Position numbers and translations under genes: made by a program. A DNA stretch of 64,000 nt, from positions 1-64,000 of the forward strand of contig JAEUWP010000581.1 of assembly GCA_018524725.1 (NCBI GenBank), in the 5' to 3' direction. The stretch's first letter is position 1. The number at the start of each line of letters is the position of its first letter. The stretch comes from Podaxis mareebaensis. Its lineage: Eukaryota > Basidiomycota > Agaricomycetes > Agaricales > Agaricaceae. Shown piece by piece: positions 11,830 to 22,980 of the stretch. The notes under the pieces are model-generated. The model ran no database searches, was not told the origin of the DNA, and was given only the letters and a program-made list of their open reading frames with translations.

Positions 11830-12609
11830 GACCTATTTTCATGACATGCCCAGACTCTGCAAACTTGCCATTGTGGTGTTTCAGAAGCCCACGGACAGTC
11901 CAACTCTCTAACGCGAGTATTCACACCCCCTGTCGTCCTATATGATGGACTTCATCGTTCTATTCATTATCCTTCCCTCGATTGTTCTCACGATCTGATC
12001 ATTTCTGCTCCGTTGCCAATATCTTCTCCCCTCCGTACTTGTAACGAAAAAGGCCCCAACGCATTTTTTCCCCCAAATTTCACTGCCTGGTTTTGTCTCT
12101 GTAATTGTGTTGGGCAATGCACAAAGTTACTCATGGTAATGTTTCGGTGTAACCGTTCTCATACTACCCGCGTCGTTCAGTATTCGACATTCAGGGTATG
12201 TTGTAGTGGTGTGACGATGATCATGAAGGAGTGAGTGTGAGTGTGAGTGAGGACGGCGCTATCCATCCGTCGGGAGGTCCAAACCTATGACTTCAGGGAT
12301 ATGTGAGAATGGATAAAAGTACAACACGGGCGTGGCGTAAGAGAGAAATTCTGAGATAGAGACTCAGATAAGAGTCCAAGTTCGAGGAAGCTGGGTCGTC
12401 CCGCTGTTTGGCGTAGGTTATATAGGGTATTGGTGCACTGCTTAGATACCTAGAGCTAACGCTGTAGAGTGTACGAAGATGGAACATGGGTTGCATGAAA
12501 TCCATAGGCGGTTATGTTATAATCGATGGTAGGTATTGGCATTTGCCGCGAAACCAAGTTGGCGCTGACACATTTCATCAGTCACACTATATTAATATAC
12601 GTGACGGGA
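11830..12609. other. Spacer between C and truncated D
   Basis: No gene is supported. The whole stretch aligns in order with 20257-21010 downstream of C', including the sequence tgtgacgatgatcatg near 12211 and the leader atccataggcggttatgt near 12500. It is part of duplication unit 1. Confidence 0.6.
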
Positions 12610-12770
12610 TGAATCACGACGTTCATCTCGTTGCATTACAATACTTTGACATTTTGCTTGTCGATGATGGGCGAGAGGAGGTTGTTGCCAAGGGGCGTAC
12701 CATCCTCTCCATTGCTTTGACGTGCTCTGGGCTTGTCGGGATCGCACTTGATGAGCTATGGAGATCCTGA
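12610..12770 (+). pseudogene. Truncated F-box gene remnant (copy D)
   Basis: This fragment matches 21005-21215 of D'. It lacks about 50 bp that in D' carry the ATG and first codons. It keeps the motif ending LDELWRS and then stops at TGA exactly where similarity switches to the ABC transporter intron. The cut-off is the junction of the tandem duplication, so the rest of the gene was never copied here. Confidence 0.8.
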
Positions 12771-13693
12771 TGGCTTTTATACCAAGTATTTCTGCGGCGT
12801 TTCTTGAATTCGAGCTGAGGTTTTTCTTCCCTTTGTAGCAGGGAAGATTGCAAAATCCGCGCAGGCGACTCATGATCTTATGACCCCTACCAATCTCTAG
12901 TGGACGACGCTTCCGAGTCGAAAGGACTCCTTAGGCCGTCTCCTTCTCTCCTCTCTGGACCGATAACGTTCGAAAGTGTCTCTTTCGCATGCCCCTCGGG
13001 CCTTTCTGTCCTTACCTTGAAAATTACCATCGACCAAGGCGAATGCATCGCGCTCGTTCTGGCTCCGGTAAATCCACCGTCGTGGCCCTTCTTCAATGCC
13101 TCTATGAGTCTCTCAAAGGTTGGATCCGCTTCGACGATGTCGACGTGAGCGAAGTCGATGTGCAGTGTCTCAGGAAGGGCTTGGGCGTTGTGTCGCAGTC
13201 ACCACAGTTATTTGAGGATGCAAGGGTGGAGGACAAATATTCTCTATGGAATGCCAACCGATGCACTCGCCAGTGAGAAGAAGAAATTGCGAAGCTCACG
13301 GCGAGGTTGGCAAATGTATATTGGTTGGATAGTATCGAAGGTGAGTTTAAGGCTCCCCTCGGTGAAGTCTCGGGTGGTCAAGCACAAAGGGTTCAAATTG
13401 CACGTGTGCTTGCAAGTTCATCTCCTTATCCTTGATGAGTGTACGAGTGCATTGGATGTCGAGAACCAGAGACAGGCCCTTGAAAGCGATCAGGAGCGTA
13501 CGGAAGGGAGAGCAGGGGAGGAAGTTGAGGATGGTGGTTGTGACGCATAAAGTTAAGATTACGCAGATGTGTGTTTGGGTAGTTGTTATTCAGGGATGGT
13601 GAGGTGTGTGAGGAGGGTGCGTATGAGGAGTTGGTTGAGAGGAAGGGTGGTGTATTTAGGGTGTTGGCAAAGGGCGGTGTTTGGGAGACCTGA
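12771..13693 (+). pseudogene. Pseudogene copy of ABC transporter last exon (NBD2)
   Basis: This matches the third intron and fourth exon of the ABC gene (about 5071-6027), beginning atggctttt and running past the intron acceptor. The Walker A region lost about nine bases, another nine-base gap precedes it, and several single-base changes shift the frame. Signature-like (VSGGQAQ-type) and LILDECTSALD-type stretches remain recognisable but lie in different frames. There is no promoter, start or transmembrane part. It marks the start of duplication unit 2. Confidence 0.9.
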
Positions 13694-14067
13694 TTGAATC
13701 ATACACCCTTGCTTGATTTTCGATGATTTTTTCTTCTTTGTTTTCGTGCTGTTTATTCACTCGCCACTTCGTTCGATGTTGATGCCGATGCTCGATGCAT
13801 GATGGTGTTATGGCTTTTGTCGATGCTTTTTTGTAGCGTAGTTTTTCTCTCGCCTGGATATTCGGTGTCGCTTGTAGGATGACTACGTTCTCGTATCATG
13901 CAACGCAATTTGTAGTGTAGTTTAAACACCGGGATTACATGTATCGTCACCCAATGAATAGACATGGTTGGGGATATGTCGGACGCAAGGCGCCTGACTG
14001 TCCTATTTCTATAAATGTACACAAGGGCGGGGCGACCTGAGTTTAAGCTTTTTTTGGCTCAGTGATG

Positions 14068-14075
14068 TGACGTCA
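14068..14075. promoter_or_regulatory. CRE/ATF palindrome TGACGTCA upstream of A'
   Basis: This is the counterpart of the site at 6421. It lies about 121 bp before the ATG of A' and is preserved although the surrounding promoter has many substitutions. Confidence 0.45.
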
Positions 14076-14195
14076 TGAAACTCGACCCCTCCAGACTTCA
14101 CGAAGGAGGCTATAGACGTGTGTCCGCAGGAGACCATATAAATGTACGTCGGCTATAAGGCTCCCTTGTCGCTCTCCACAATCACCGCTTGGGTC

Positions 14196-15813
14196 ATGCC
14201 CTCGAGCCAGCTTAACTGCGACATTTGGTGCGAAGTGCTCAAATTATTGAGACATGAACAGCTCGATGCTTCTTCATCTCACCACTCCTATTACAAGGTC
14301 CGCGCATGTCGAAAGGCAATCCTCAGCATCGCCCTCACCTCTATAAACCTTGTTGACATCGCTCTGTCTGCGTTATGGTGGGATGTGAGTACTCTGGAAC
14401 CTATCGTACGTGTCATCAACGCCTTTGCTACGGATGGACTTTTTGTGTCTCGACAAGTGGTCTCGTCGAAGGGAGTCTGGGTGGGTTGGCTTTTGCCCTC
14501 ATTAATTACATTGAAAGACTGATGAACTCGCTTGTCCATAGGTGCTGCGAGAACCTCCTTACAAAAATGTTGTATGCGACCGCGTGTGGAGTTACTTGCG
14601 GCGAATCCGTTCCTTCAGCATTAAAGGTCCACACGACAGAGAAGTCGCTCTATGGATTATTCTTTCACGACTATTAGACTCTTCGACACTCCTTCCGAAC
14701 CTTGGGCGCCTTACAGTCATTTTCGGAGCATACCGGACCCCCTCCTACGACCACCACTTAATGCTCCTCGTGCCTCCCACTCTGGATATCTTTCAGACTA
14801 GCCAGGGAGCGGACACAAAGTGTGTAGAAAGCGTCCTGGCACTGTACCAGATGCTTACAGCACGTAGAGTGGCATTAAGGAGCATCTCATATCACGGCGA
14901 TTCCTCCCCCGGCCTCTTCCCGGCCCTCTCTTTCTTTAGGACTTTGCGCGATCTTTCAGTTACGCATGAGAAGACCGCCGCGCAGCAGAACAAGATGTCC
15001 ATTTTGGAGCTAGCACAGAAGCTCCCAAATCTGTCGTCCCTCCAAGTTGACCTTAGGACTATTTCCTTAGAGGAACATACGCCTACGATTTCCGTCGACC
15101 ACTACTCATTGAAGGAAATGACGTTGGATGCATTCCCAGGAAACCTGGAAGTCTTTTTCCGTAGTGGACTTCAATGCCCTTGCCTCGAGACCCTAAACAT
15201 CTGCATACACACGGCAAAGGGTCTTTCCTGGAGGGCCCTTCTTAACCAAGTGGCTTCCACGTTTCCGAGACTGGAAGCATTATGTATCGAAGTCCCAGAG
15301 TCCGTTGAGGCTTACCCTTCCCTGCGAATACAAGACCTCGAGGTGTTTTTACCTCGACGCATGACCAAACTTCGGTTTGCCCACGTTCCGTATGATCTCC
15401 CTTCGAGTGACCTTATAACAATGGTGAAAGCATGGCCTGACCTCCACAGCTTGACGTTGTCCGGCTCTGGCGTATTTTACGACCTCCCTGTGCTCACTCT
15501 CATTTCCCAATTGCACCACCTCGAATACCTCTGTATTCGAATCGACTGCATGGCGCTCATTAATGTCCATTCTTGTCCTCCGGTACTCCGACCACGAAAC
15601 ACACTGCAAGAGATATGTCTGGTATCCCCAACGTGGACTTCGACCCTGGAGGTGGCGGAGATGTTGGCAAGGAGGCTACGGTGGTTATTTCCTAAGCTTA
15701 ATGTTGTAGATGCTGAGGGGGCTGTCGTTTCGGACCTGGATCACATTCTAAAGGGGTTGGAGAATGCGAGCATGATCGTGCAGGATGTGGCCACCTTGGT
15801 AGAGTGGCGGTAA
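14196..15813 (+). CDS. F-box/leucine-rich repeat protein (copy A')
   Basis: This paralogue of A has two exons (14196-14480 and 14542-15813), the same 61-bp intron after Trp, and about 518 residues. The ATG was chosen by alignment to A; an upstream in-frame extension to 14142 is leader. The F-box signature LNCDIWCEVL and the leucine-rich repeats are kept and no stop interrupts the frame. Roughly a third of residues in exon 1 differ from A, but 15283-15738 differs by only about three bases, and similarity drops again in the last 70 bases. The protein probably serves as an SCF adaptor with a different or duplicated target. Confidence 0.85.
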
Positions 15814-16050
15814 TAGAGTACTTACTTTGGTATTCGGGTAGTCAGCGTAACTCTAGTTTGATAGAGGTAGGTTCACATAGTTTTATTCATTGAGCTGAGG
15901 CAGCTCAGTGTGCTCTGCTCACCGTGCCCAGCCCCAGGTATTCACATGACTTGGTCTCGGCCCGGGGGTCCGGCGACACAGCTTTAACAAATCAGCAATC
16001 AGTAAGTACTATTTCCCGATTCCTGATTTCATCCATTTGTATCCGCCTCG

Positions 16051-17628
16051 ATGGACGCCAACAACATTAACAGCGATATCTGGAACGAAATCTTGAAGAG
16101 TATCCAGTCCTAGTTTGATTTTTGTTCGCTCTCAGAAGAGCACAAACTCAGACGCAAAACGATTGCTAGCCTAGTGCGCTTTTCACGACTGTTGAACGGC
16201 TGTGAACTGGGTGTGTTATGGAACACGACAGGCTCCATTCAGCCCATAGTACATACAATCAACTCATATGCGACAACTACGGACGATGTCGTCCTCGCAT
16301 ACGTCGAGGAGTCCCACTGGGTTAGTAGTCATCTCAATCCACAGTGACCTCCTTGTTGAAGTATGTGGGATGAAGGATTTGCACAAACCTCTTGACGATA
16401 ACATTCGCTTCTGCGTACGGGACCGCCTTCGCCGAATACGGACTATCCGCTTGGGTAGTCAGTCAGACACAAAGGAATCTTCCCTGTGGGTCATTCTCGC
16501 GGGATGCATGGGACAAAACGAACCACTTGTCCCTGACTGCAAAGACTAGAGATTTACGAGACCGAAACGCCATATATCAGTCACCTTATACTCCTCATAC
16601 CTCCAACCCTGACAAGCGTCGACACAAGTCACAACACCAATTCCTCAGCTAGCGGAAGCTTGTTGCTCTATAGGCTTCTTAGATCCCATAAATGTTCGCT
16701 GGAGAAAGTTACCCACCGTTCCACGTTATCGCGAGAGCTTCTCTCAGTGTTCGTGACTTTCACGGGCCTGAGAACTCTGAAGTTTCCTATCATTGGACCC
16801 GTTCAACAACAGAGGAATACTGATCCCCTTTCCGAGGTCTTACAATGCTTACCATCTCTTGTGAACTTCAAGGTTAATCTCAGGATTTTTCCAGTCCTGG
16901 GTACCTCAGACTCTCCGACCCTCCGACTTCGCGCCCTCGAAATGCTATGTACCACGGGTCATCCAGAGGAATCAGAGGCGCTACCCGTGAATGCAGAATT
17001 TCCCTCACTTCGGTCATTGCCTTTGAATACATGGTCGAAGGGGACCTGGTCCTGGAGTTCTCTCTGCGACCTAGCCACTTCTCACTTCCCAGCCTTGTCT
17101 ACAGTCAGGCTCAGGGTCATTCACAATGATAGTCCGCCTTTAATTCTACAAGACGTAACCCAACTTCTCTCCCTGCGACTCAAAGCTTTCTCATTGTTGT
17201 ATATTCCACACCAATTGACGGCGGAGAATCTGGGCACTATGATCAACGCATGGCCTGAACTCCGCTTTCTCGGTTTTTACGACTGCCGTGGCGAGCTCTT
17301 CGATCCCACTATTTTGTTATCACTATCGCGAATCCCATCCTTAGAACAGCTCTCCATCAGTCTCTATTTTCAGTCGCTGACACGTCCACTGGAACAGAAC
17401 GTAGTAACCCCTGCAAAAAGTACTCTGGAGGAACTATGGATTGGTAAGATTGGTTGGTTTCCTTCAACCTGGGAAGAGAAGCTTGTGCTAGCGCAAAACC
17501 TTCCCACCCTGTTTCCGCGACTCCGAACGATTTATTCGATAGCACGGAAAGGGCATGATGTACAGGATGTGGCAGCGATTATTACAGCCATGAACAAGAT
17601 GATGACGACACTTTCTTTTCGTCGATGA
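16051..17628 (+). pseudogene. F-box/LRR pseudogene (copy B')
   Basis: The gene starts with an F-box-like NINSDIWNEILKSI but meets an in-frame TAG at 16111. The intron after the conserved Trp is at about 16321-16375. Near 16535 one base is missing relative to C, which shifts the frame and produces a stop at about 16547. From 16660 the LRR part is open for 322 codons and ends in the family C-terminus TLSFRR. A truncated LRR-only protein from that frame is possible but lacks an F-box and a good ATG. Confidence 0.78.
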
Positions 17629-18688
17629 ATCTTATATCACGAGATGGTCAGACTCCTCCAAGCCGCTATTGTAGCGGTACTTTATGACACATGTACATGG
17701 TTACCCTCTATAAACAAATGCTCTCACTCTCTATCGTCCGTGTTGGTGGCTGAATTGCTATTTTCCCTCGTTTCCTTCGACTCTTCTTGATGTTGCCGAA
17801 AGTTGATGACCTTATGGCTTCCATTTATACATGCTCTGTTGCGAATATCTTCTCGCTGGTTGAGTTTGTATAAGTAGCCCAAAAGGCTACGGACACCTTT
17901 TTCGTCCCGTTTTCATACCCTGGGCCACTGTTTAGGGCGATGCCTGATATTCTTCGTAGTGGTATTACAATGCTCGTATCGTCTGCATGACTCATCATTG
18001 GACATTCGATTTGTAGCATTGTGGCAATAACGAAAGGGCGAGCGTCAGTATCAGTTCGTTATTTGGCCCACCCTGAGTAGCATTAAGAAAGCGCTTACTG
18101 TAACACTTAATAGTTGGTTGTTAACGGGCTGGTGGTAGAGTTGATTAATGTGATTTCTAGTTCATTTTCTAACAGAACAACTATCTACTTAGCAAGTCTA
18201 TGTAATTTGACTCTCAGTTCCTTCGGATCCAACCCGTCCTGGCGTTAGTGATTTTGGTCTCGGCCCGAAGGGTCAGTTGGGCCCCGTTCTCACGTTTGTG
18301 GGCCAGCGATAGCGGACTGCCACGGTAACTGTGTTGGTTCCACACTAAACATTAACCTCCTACGGTTTGTTCTCATCCATTGCACCAGAAAACGAAACGG
18401 ATTGTTATTATAAAGACGGACACTAACACTAGAAGTTGGGTGTGGGAGGCTATGGGCTGTAGATGCCCAGGGGCCTAATTGGGTAGTTTTATGTTGTTGT
18501 AGAGAGAGAGCTGGGTGGATTTAAGAAAGCTATTTGTGAATAGGAGTGCGATAGAAAGGGGTCAAGGCAGTAGACGAGAATAGGAGGTTTACTGAGTGTA
18601 TTATTGAGGTTGGTCACGTCGTCACATGGTGCGTGGACGAGAAATTACGCCATGCTCATCCGTCACAGGGCGTGTCACTTTTCTCTCG
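17629..18688. other. Spacer before C' with insertion
   Basis: The first 700 bases align with the spacer upstream of gene C, including the TCGGCCCGAAGGGTCAGTTGG element at 18261. Between about 18368 and 18677 there is roughly 310 bp absent from the C promoter. It shares ordered blocks with the insertion-like segment at 8400-8704. The insertion pushes the upstream element about 410 bp away from the C' ATG, compared with about 100 bp in C. Confidence 0.55.
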
Positions 18689-20256
18689 ATGCGCACCGAT
18701 AACGTTGACAAAGACATCTGGATTGAAGTCTTGAAGGACCTCGAGTATGATCCTGGGGTTCCCACTAAAGAGGACAAGATACGACGCCAAACAGTTACTA
18801 GTCTAGCACTCGCCTCGCGGTTTCTGAATGATTGTGCGTTGGGTATACTGTGGAAACGGATGAAGTCCTAGCAGCCCATAGCACACATAATTAACTCGTA
18901 TGCCCCGTCTATAGAGGACGCCATCCTCGCGTACGTTAAGGAGTCTCACTGGGTTAGTAGTCCTCCCCGTATACACTAGACAAGCTGCTGATTTCCCATG
19001 TAACAAAGGAACTACACAAGTCTTTCGACAGTAACATTCACTCCCGCGTACGAGATTGCCTTCGTCGGATACGTTTTCTTTCCTTCAATCGTATAGAGGG
19101 GCAGGAAGCCTCACTATGGATCTTTCTCGCGGGGTGTATGGGACAGGCGGGACCACTTCTCCCCAACCTGCAGCGGCTACAGGTTTGCTCCATTGAAGAC
19201 GCTCGTATTAATTACCTCGCACTTCTCGTACCTCCCACGCTGAATAGTGTCGTAACAACTCAGCACATTGGCTTACCAACCAGGGGATATTCGTCACTAT
19301 ACAAGCTGCTCACATCCTGCCGGTGCTCACTGGAGAGTATCAGCCACTACGAGAAGCGTTCTTACGAGCTTCTTCCAACGTTCATGTCGTTCACAGGTCT
19401 GAGGACTCTAATCCTTGCACAGCCCGAAGACCCTGCGCTACAGAAAAGCACAGTTCCTCTTTCCGAGCTCCTGCAGGGCTTCCCATATCTTACGAAACTT
19501 CAGCTTGATTTACGAATAATTGCAATCCCCAGTGTGTCGAAAGCTCCATCCCTGCAGCATCATGTTCTTCAAACGCTTTATATCACAGGCCACAGCGAAG
19601 AATTGGGGGCGCTACTCACGAGGGCGGAGTTCCCCTCCCTCCGGTGGTTGCCTGTGGATACGTGGTCAGGGGGGAATTGATCATGGAGTCTCCTCTGTGA
19701 CCCAGCTGCTTCTCGCTTCCCAGCCCTGTCTGACTTCACGCTCAGCGCCCTTGACGACGCGTGTCCCCCTTTGCTTATGCAAGACTTAACTCAGCTTTTA
19801 TCTCGTCGGCTCACGGAATTTTCTTTGATTGCCATCGCACACCAATCGATCTCGAAGAATCTGGGCACTATGATTACCGCATGGCCCGACCTCCGCAGCC
19901 TCTCCTTATCCCGTTTTCGAGGCTCGCCCTTCGATGCTGCTGCTTTGCAGCTGCTATCACGAATTCCTACCTTGCGAGAGCTTTACATCCGTCTCGATTT
20001 TCGATCGTTGGCACGCCCTTTCAGTGCGGATGTAGCAACACCTCCAAAAAACTATTTGGAGGAACTACACACCGATGAGCCAAACTGGTTCCCTTCAACT
20101 TTGGAAGAGAAGTTGGCGCTAGCACAAAATGTTCTTACTTTATTTCCGCGACTTCGAGCTGTTGCTTCGAAGAAAGGAGGTCGTGATATTCAAGATCTGG
20201 CAACCATCATAAAAGCTATGAACAGGACGGTCGCGATTCTTTCTTTTCGCCGATGA
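18689..20256 (+). pseudogene. F-box/LRR pseudogene (copy C')
   Basis: This paralogue of C is nearly complete but carries two premature stops: TAG at 18869 (codon 61, where C has CTG) and TGA at about 19678 (where C has GAG). I saw no net frameshift. The frames before and after both stops agree, the 56-bp intron 18953-19008 is intact, and the C-terminus AILSFRR is kept. Two nonsense changes in an otherwise open frame suggest recent loss. Its promoter carries an insertion of about 310 bp. Confidence 0.85.
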
Positions 20257-21041
20257 GTCCTGTTCATGACCTGGGGAGACTCCTTCAACCTGCTACTGTG
20301 GCGTTTTACGAGCCCATGTATGGCCTAGCTCTGTACACGAACGTTCTCACTCTCTATTATCCTGCATGGTGGGCTTGATCGCTTTATTTGTTATCCTTCC
20401 CTCGAGTCTCCTCGACGTTGTCGAAATTTGGCGGTCTTATCATTTCTACTCTGTTGCCAATATCTTCTCTCCTCTGTACATGTAGTGAATGAGGCTCCGA
20501 CGCATTTTTGCTCCAAAAGTTCACCGCCTGGTTTTGTCTCCGTAATTGTATTGGGCAATGCACAACGCTACCCGTGGTACTATTTTGGTGTAACCGTTCT
20601 CGTACCACCTGCGTTGTTCAGTATTCGATATCCAAGGCGTGTTGTAGTAGTCTGACGATGATCATGAAGGAATGAGTGCGAATGTGAGTAAGGACGGCGC
20701 TATCCATTAGTCGGGCGACCCAAACTTACGATTTCAGGAGACAGGCGAGGACGGATAAAAGTACAACACGGGCATGGGGTAAGAGGTAGAAATTCCAAGA
20801 TAGAGATTCGGATAAGAGTTTTGCCTAGAGCTAACACTGTAGGGTGTATGAAGGTGAAACACGGGTTGCACGAAATCCATAGGGGGTTATCTTATAATCG
20901 ATGGTAGGTATTGGTATTCGTTGTGATATAAAGCTGGCGCTGATACCTTTTAAGTAAGCGCCTCGACACGCCCCTCACACCATATTAGTATACGTGACGG
21001 GATGAATCACGACGTTCGCCTCTTTGCGTTTCATCCACGTT
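20257..21041. other. Spacer between C' and D'
   Basis: No gene is supported. This aligns with 11830-12630 and carries the D leader sequence. A 22-bp-scale deletion and many substitutions separate the two copies. Confidence 0.55.
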
Positions 21042-22676
21042 ATGCAACCCATCGCTCACCGTGATATATGGTCGGAGATCCTACAATACTTTGACATTTC
21101 GCTTGTCGATGGATACGCGAGAGGAGATTGGTGTCAAGAGGCGTACCATCTTCTGCATTGCTCTGACGTGTTCCGGGCTCGTCGAGATCGCACTTGATGA
21201 GCTGTGGAGATCCATGGCATCGCTGGAACCCATCGTGCGCGTTTTCAACGCCTCATCAACTTCACCAATAAGTGGTTTTGTTTATCAGAACCAGGAATAC
21301 TGGGTAAGGAAAAAACACAGCATAAGAACGCATTGTAATTCTAACCCTTTCCGGACAGGAGATTTCATTGTCGACCACCGAGATGGATTCCTGCCTCCCC
21401 GTGCGCGGTTGTATCTATCTCGTATCCACTATCTTCACTTTTCCAGTTTCCCTACCTGGAGAGAGTACGCCCTGTGGCAAGCCCTTTCTAGTATCGAACA
21501 GTTCCCCTCGCTCTGTCCCAACCTTAGGAAGCTGTACTTGGGAATGGGGATCGGCTCCCCCGGTGGGATATACAACCTCAACGTACTCATCTCGCCTTCG
21601 TTGAGGAGTATCATTTTTGCCGATTCCGTTTCCGAATATCCCGACGGTGCGGCGGCATCTATGCTATTGGGCACACTCAAGTACCGGAATATCGATGTAC
21701 TTGAGGTTTCCTACAGGGGCTTCACGTCTTCTCGTATTGTTCGGCACATGTTTCAATTTCCATCGCTTCATTCTATTAGCATCCAATCCACTCAACGTCA
21801 CAATAGCTCCTTCTGGATGATTCCGATATCAAATCCTTCCCGACTCTAGCGTATCTCACTACGTTGGATATTGATCTCGGCATATACCGCACGGACGCGG
21901 GGGTTGGTGATTGGATAGCGAGCATACAATCACTTTCCACACTTCGCCTTTGTGGTTCATGGCCAGACATATACCGTTGTATACGCGGTCACACTCTTAC
22001 GACTATATGTTCCTTATCCCTATCCCTTGATTTCAGAGGAAGACCTACGACTTTCCCTCCGGGTCAACGAATGAACGTGTTTTCCGATATCTCGAACACC
22101 TTTCCAAAGCTCCAATCCCTCTGCCTTGAATTGACAAGCCATAATCTAACCCAACCGAAGGACGCGCCCATCACCCTTACAGATATCCTGGTCTTGCGAG
22201 AGAAGCCAATGCAGTCCATTGATTTTCGGCAACTGTCTGTCTCGCTTTCCACCGCTGACATCATCGATATGATTACGATATGGCCGTCGCTCAGGCGTCT
22301 CTCTATCGTACCACTATCGGCGCGTAATTCCGTATGTGATGCACACGCTCTCCTTTCCCATATGTCCCGCCATGCTCCTTATTTGGGCGACGTGAACGTG
22401 CCATTGGATCTGACAACCTTGTTTCGGACGCGTCCTATGATGTCAGACATATGTGCATGTCCTTTGCAAAGGCTGGAATTAACCCAAGCACAGAATCTTT
22501 CTTACACCCTTCCAGAAAAACTCACTTTCTCTCAGAACCTCCTTTCGCTTTTTCCGAGGCTTTCCACTGTGACTTCACTACACAGTGACTCAAATGTCAA
22601 GGACCTGCAGGAAATAATCAAGGTTTTGCAGGATGTTGTGTCTTTTCCTCCGAGAAGGCACGATAAACTGTTCTAG
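21042..22676 (+). pseudogene. F-box/LRR gene with frameshifts (copy D')
   Basis: This is a subfamily II member, related to E and F. From ATG 21042 it reads an F-box-like HRDIWSEILQYFDISLVD. One extra base near 21110 then moves the conserved part (TREEIGVKRRTIF, LDELWRSMASLEPIVRVFN) into another frame. A second frameshift near 21805-21840 separates the middle LRRs from the long C-terminal frame 21864-22676 (LSTLRLCGSWPDI, LQSLCLEL, LRRLSIVPL). The intron after Trp (21304-21358) also leaves the downstream frame shifted. Sequence error cannot be excluded, but three disagreements favour a pseudogene. Confidence 0.72.
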
Positions 22677-22980
22677 TATTGATACTTACCTTCCGATGAT
22701 TATGTTGTCATGGGCTCAGCTTCATGAGGAATAGACGCCATGTGTTCAGATACAATGTAAAATCAGCATTATGATTGCGAAGTCACAGTCCTTGGTGAAG
22801 CTTATTCGGTCTTGTGCGGTTGCCATGGCGGTTCTTAGACAGAGGATGCACTTGAGGTGTAGTGTGTGATTGCAGTCGAAGTTTCTGAATAAATATAAAA
22901 GCTGATGTCCCTACAAAATGTTCAATACTGGCTAACAAAAACAACCCGAGTCCGGCATATTGGCCCGTGCCTTTAGTCAT
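22677..22980. other. Convergent spacer between D' and GST 1
   Basis: This is about 300 bases between two converging genes. Nothing else is recognisable; it probably holds the two 3' ends. Confidence 0.5.

Larger units (their letters stand above)
5069..12770 (+). repeat. Tandem segmental duplication, unit 1
   Basis: This block runs from the last ABC intron through F-box genes A, B, C and the start of D. The same order recurs directly downstream in unit 2. Matching landmarks are 5144/12839 (ABC exon 4), 6577/14196 (A start), 10261/18689 (C start) and about 12490/20880 (D leader). Unit 1 ends inside D. Confidence 0.9.
12771..21215 (+). repeat. Tandem segmental duplication, unit 2
   Basis: This is the second copy of the block: ABC exon pseudogene, A', B', C' and the beginning of D'. 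Gene order and strand equal unit 1. Similarity to unit 1 ends at about 21211, where D' continues but D in unit 1 breaks off. Small indels and one insertion upstream of C' make this copy longer by several hundred bases. Confidence 0.88.
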
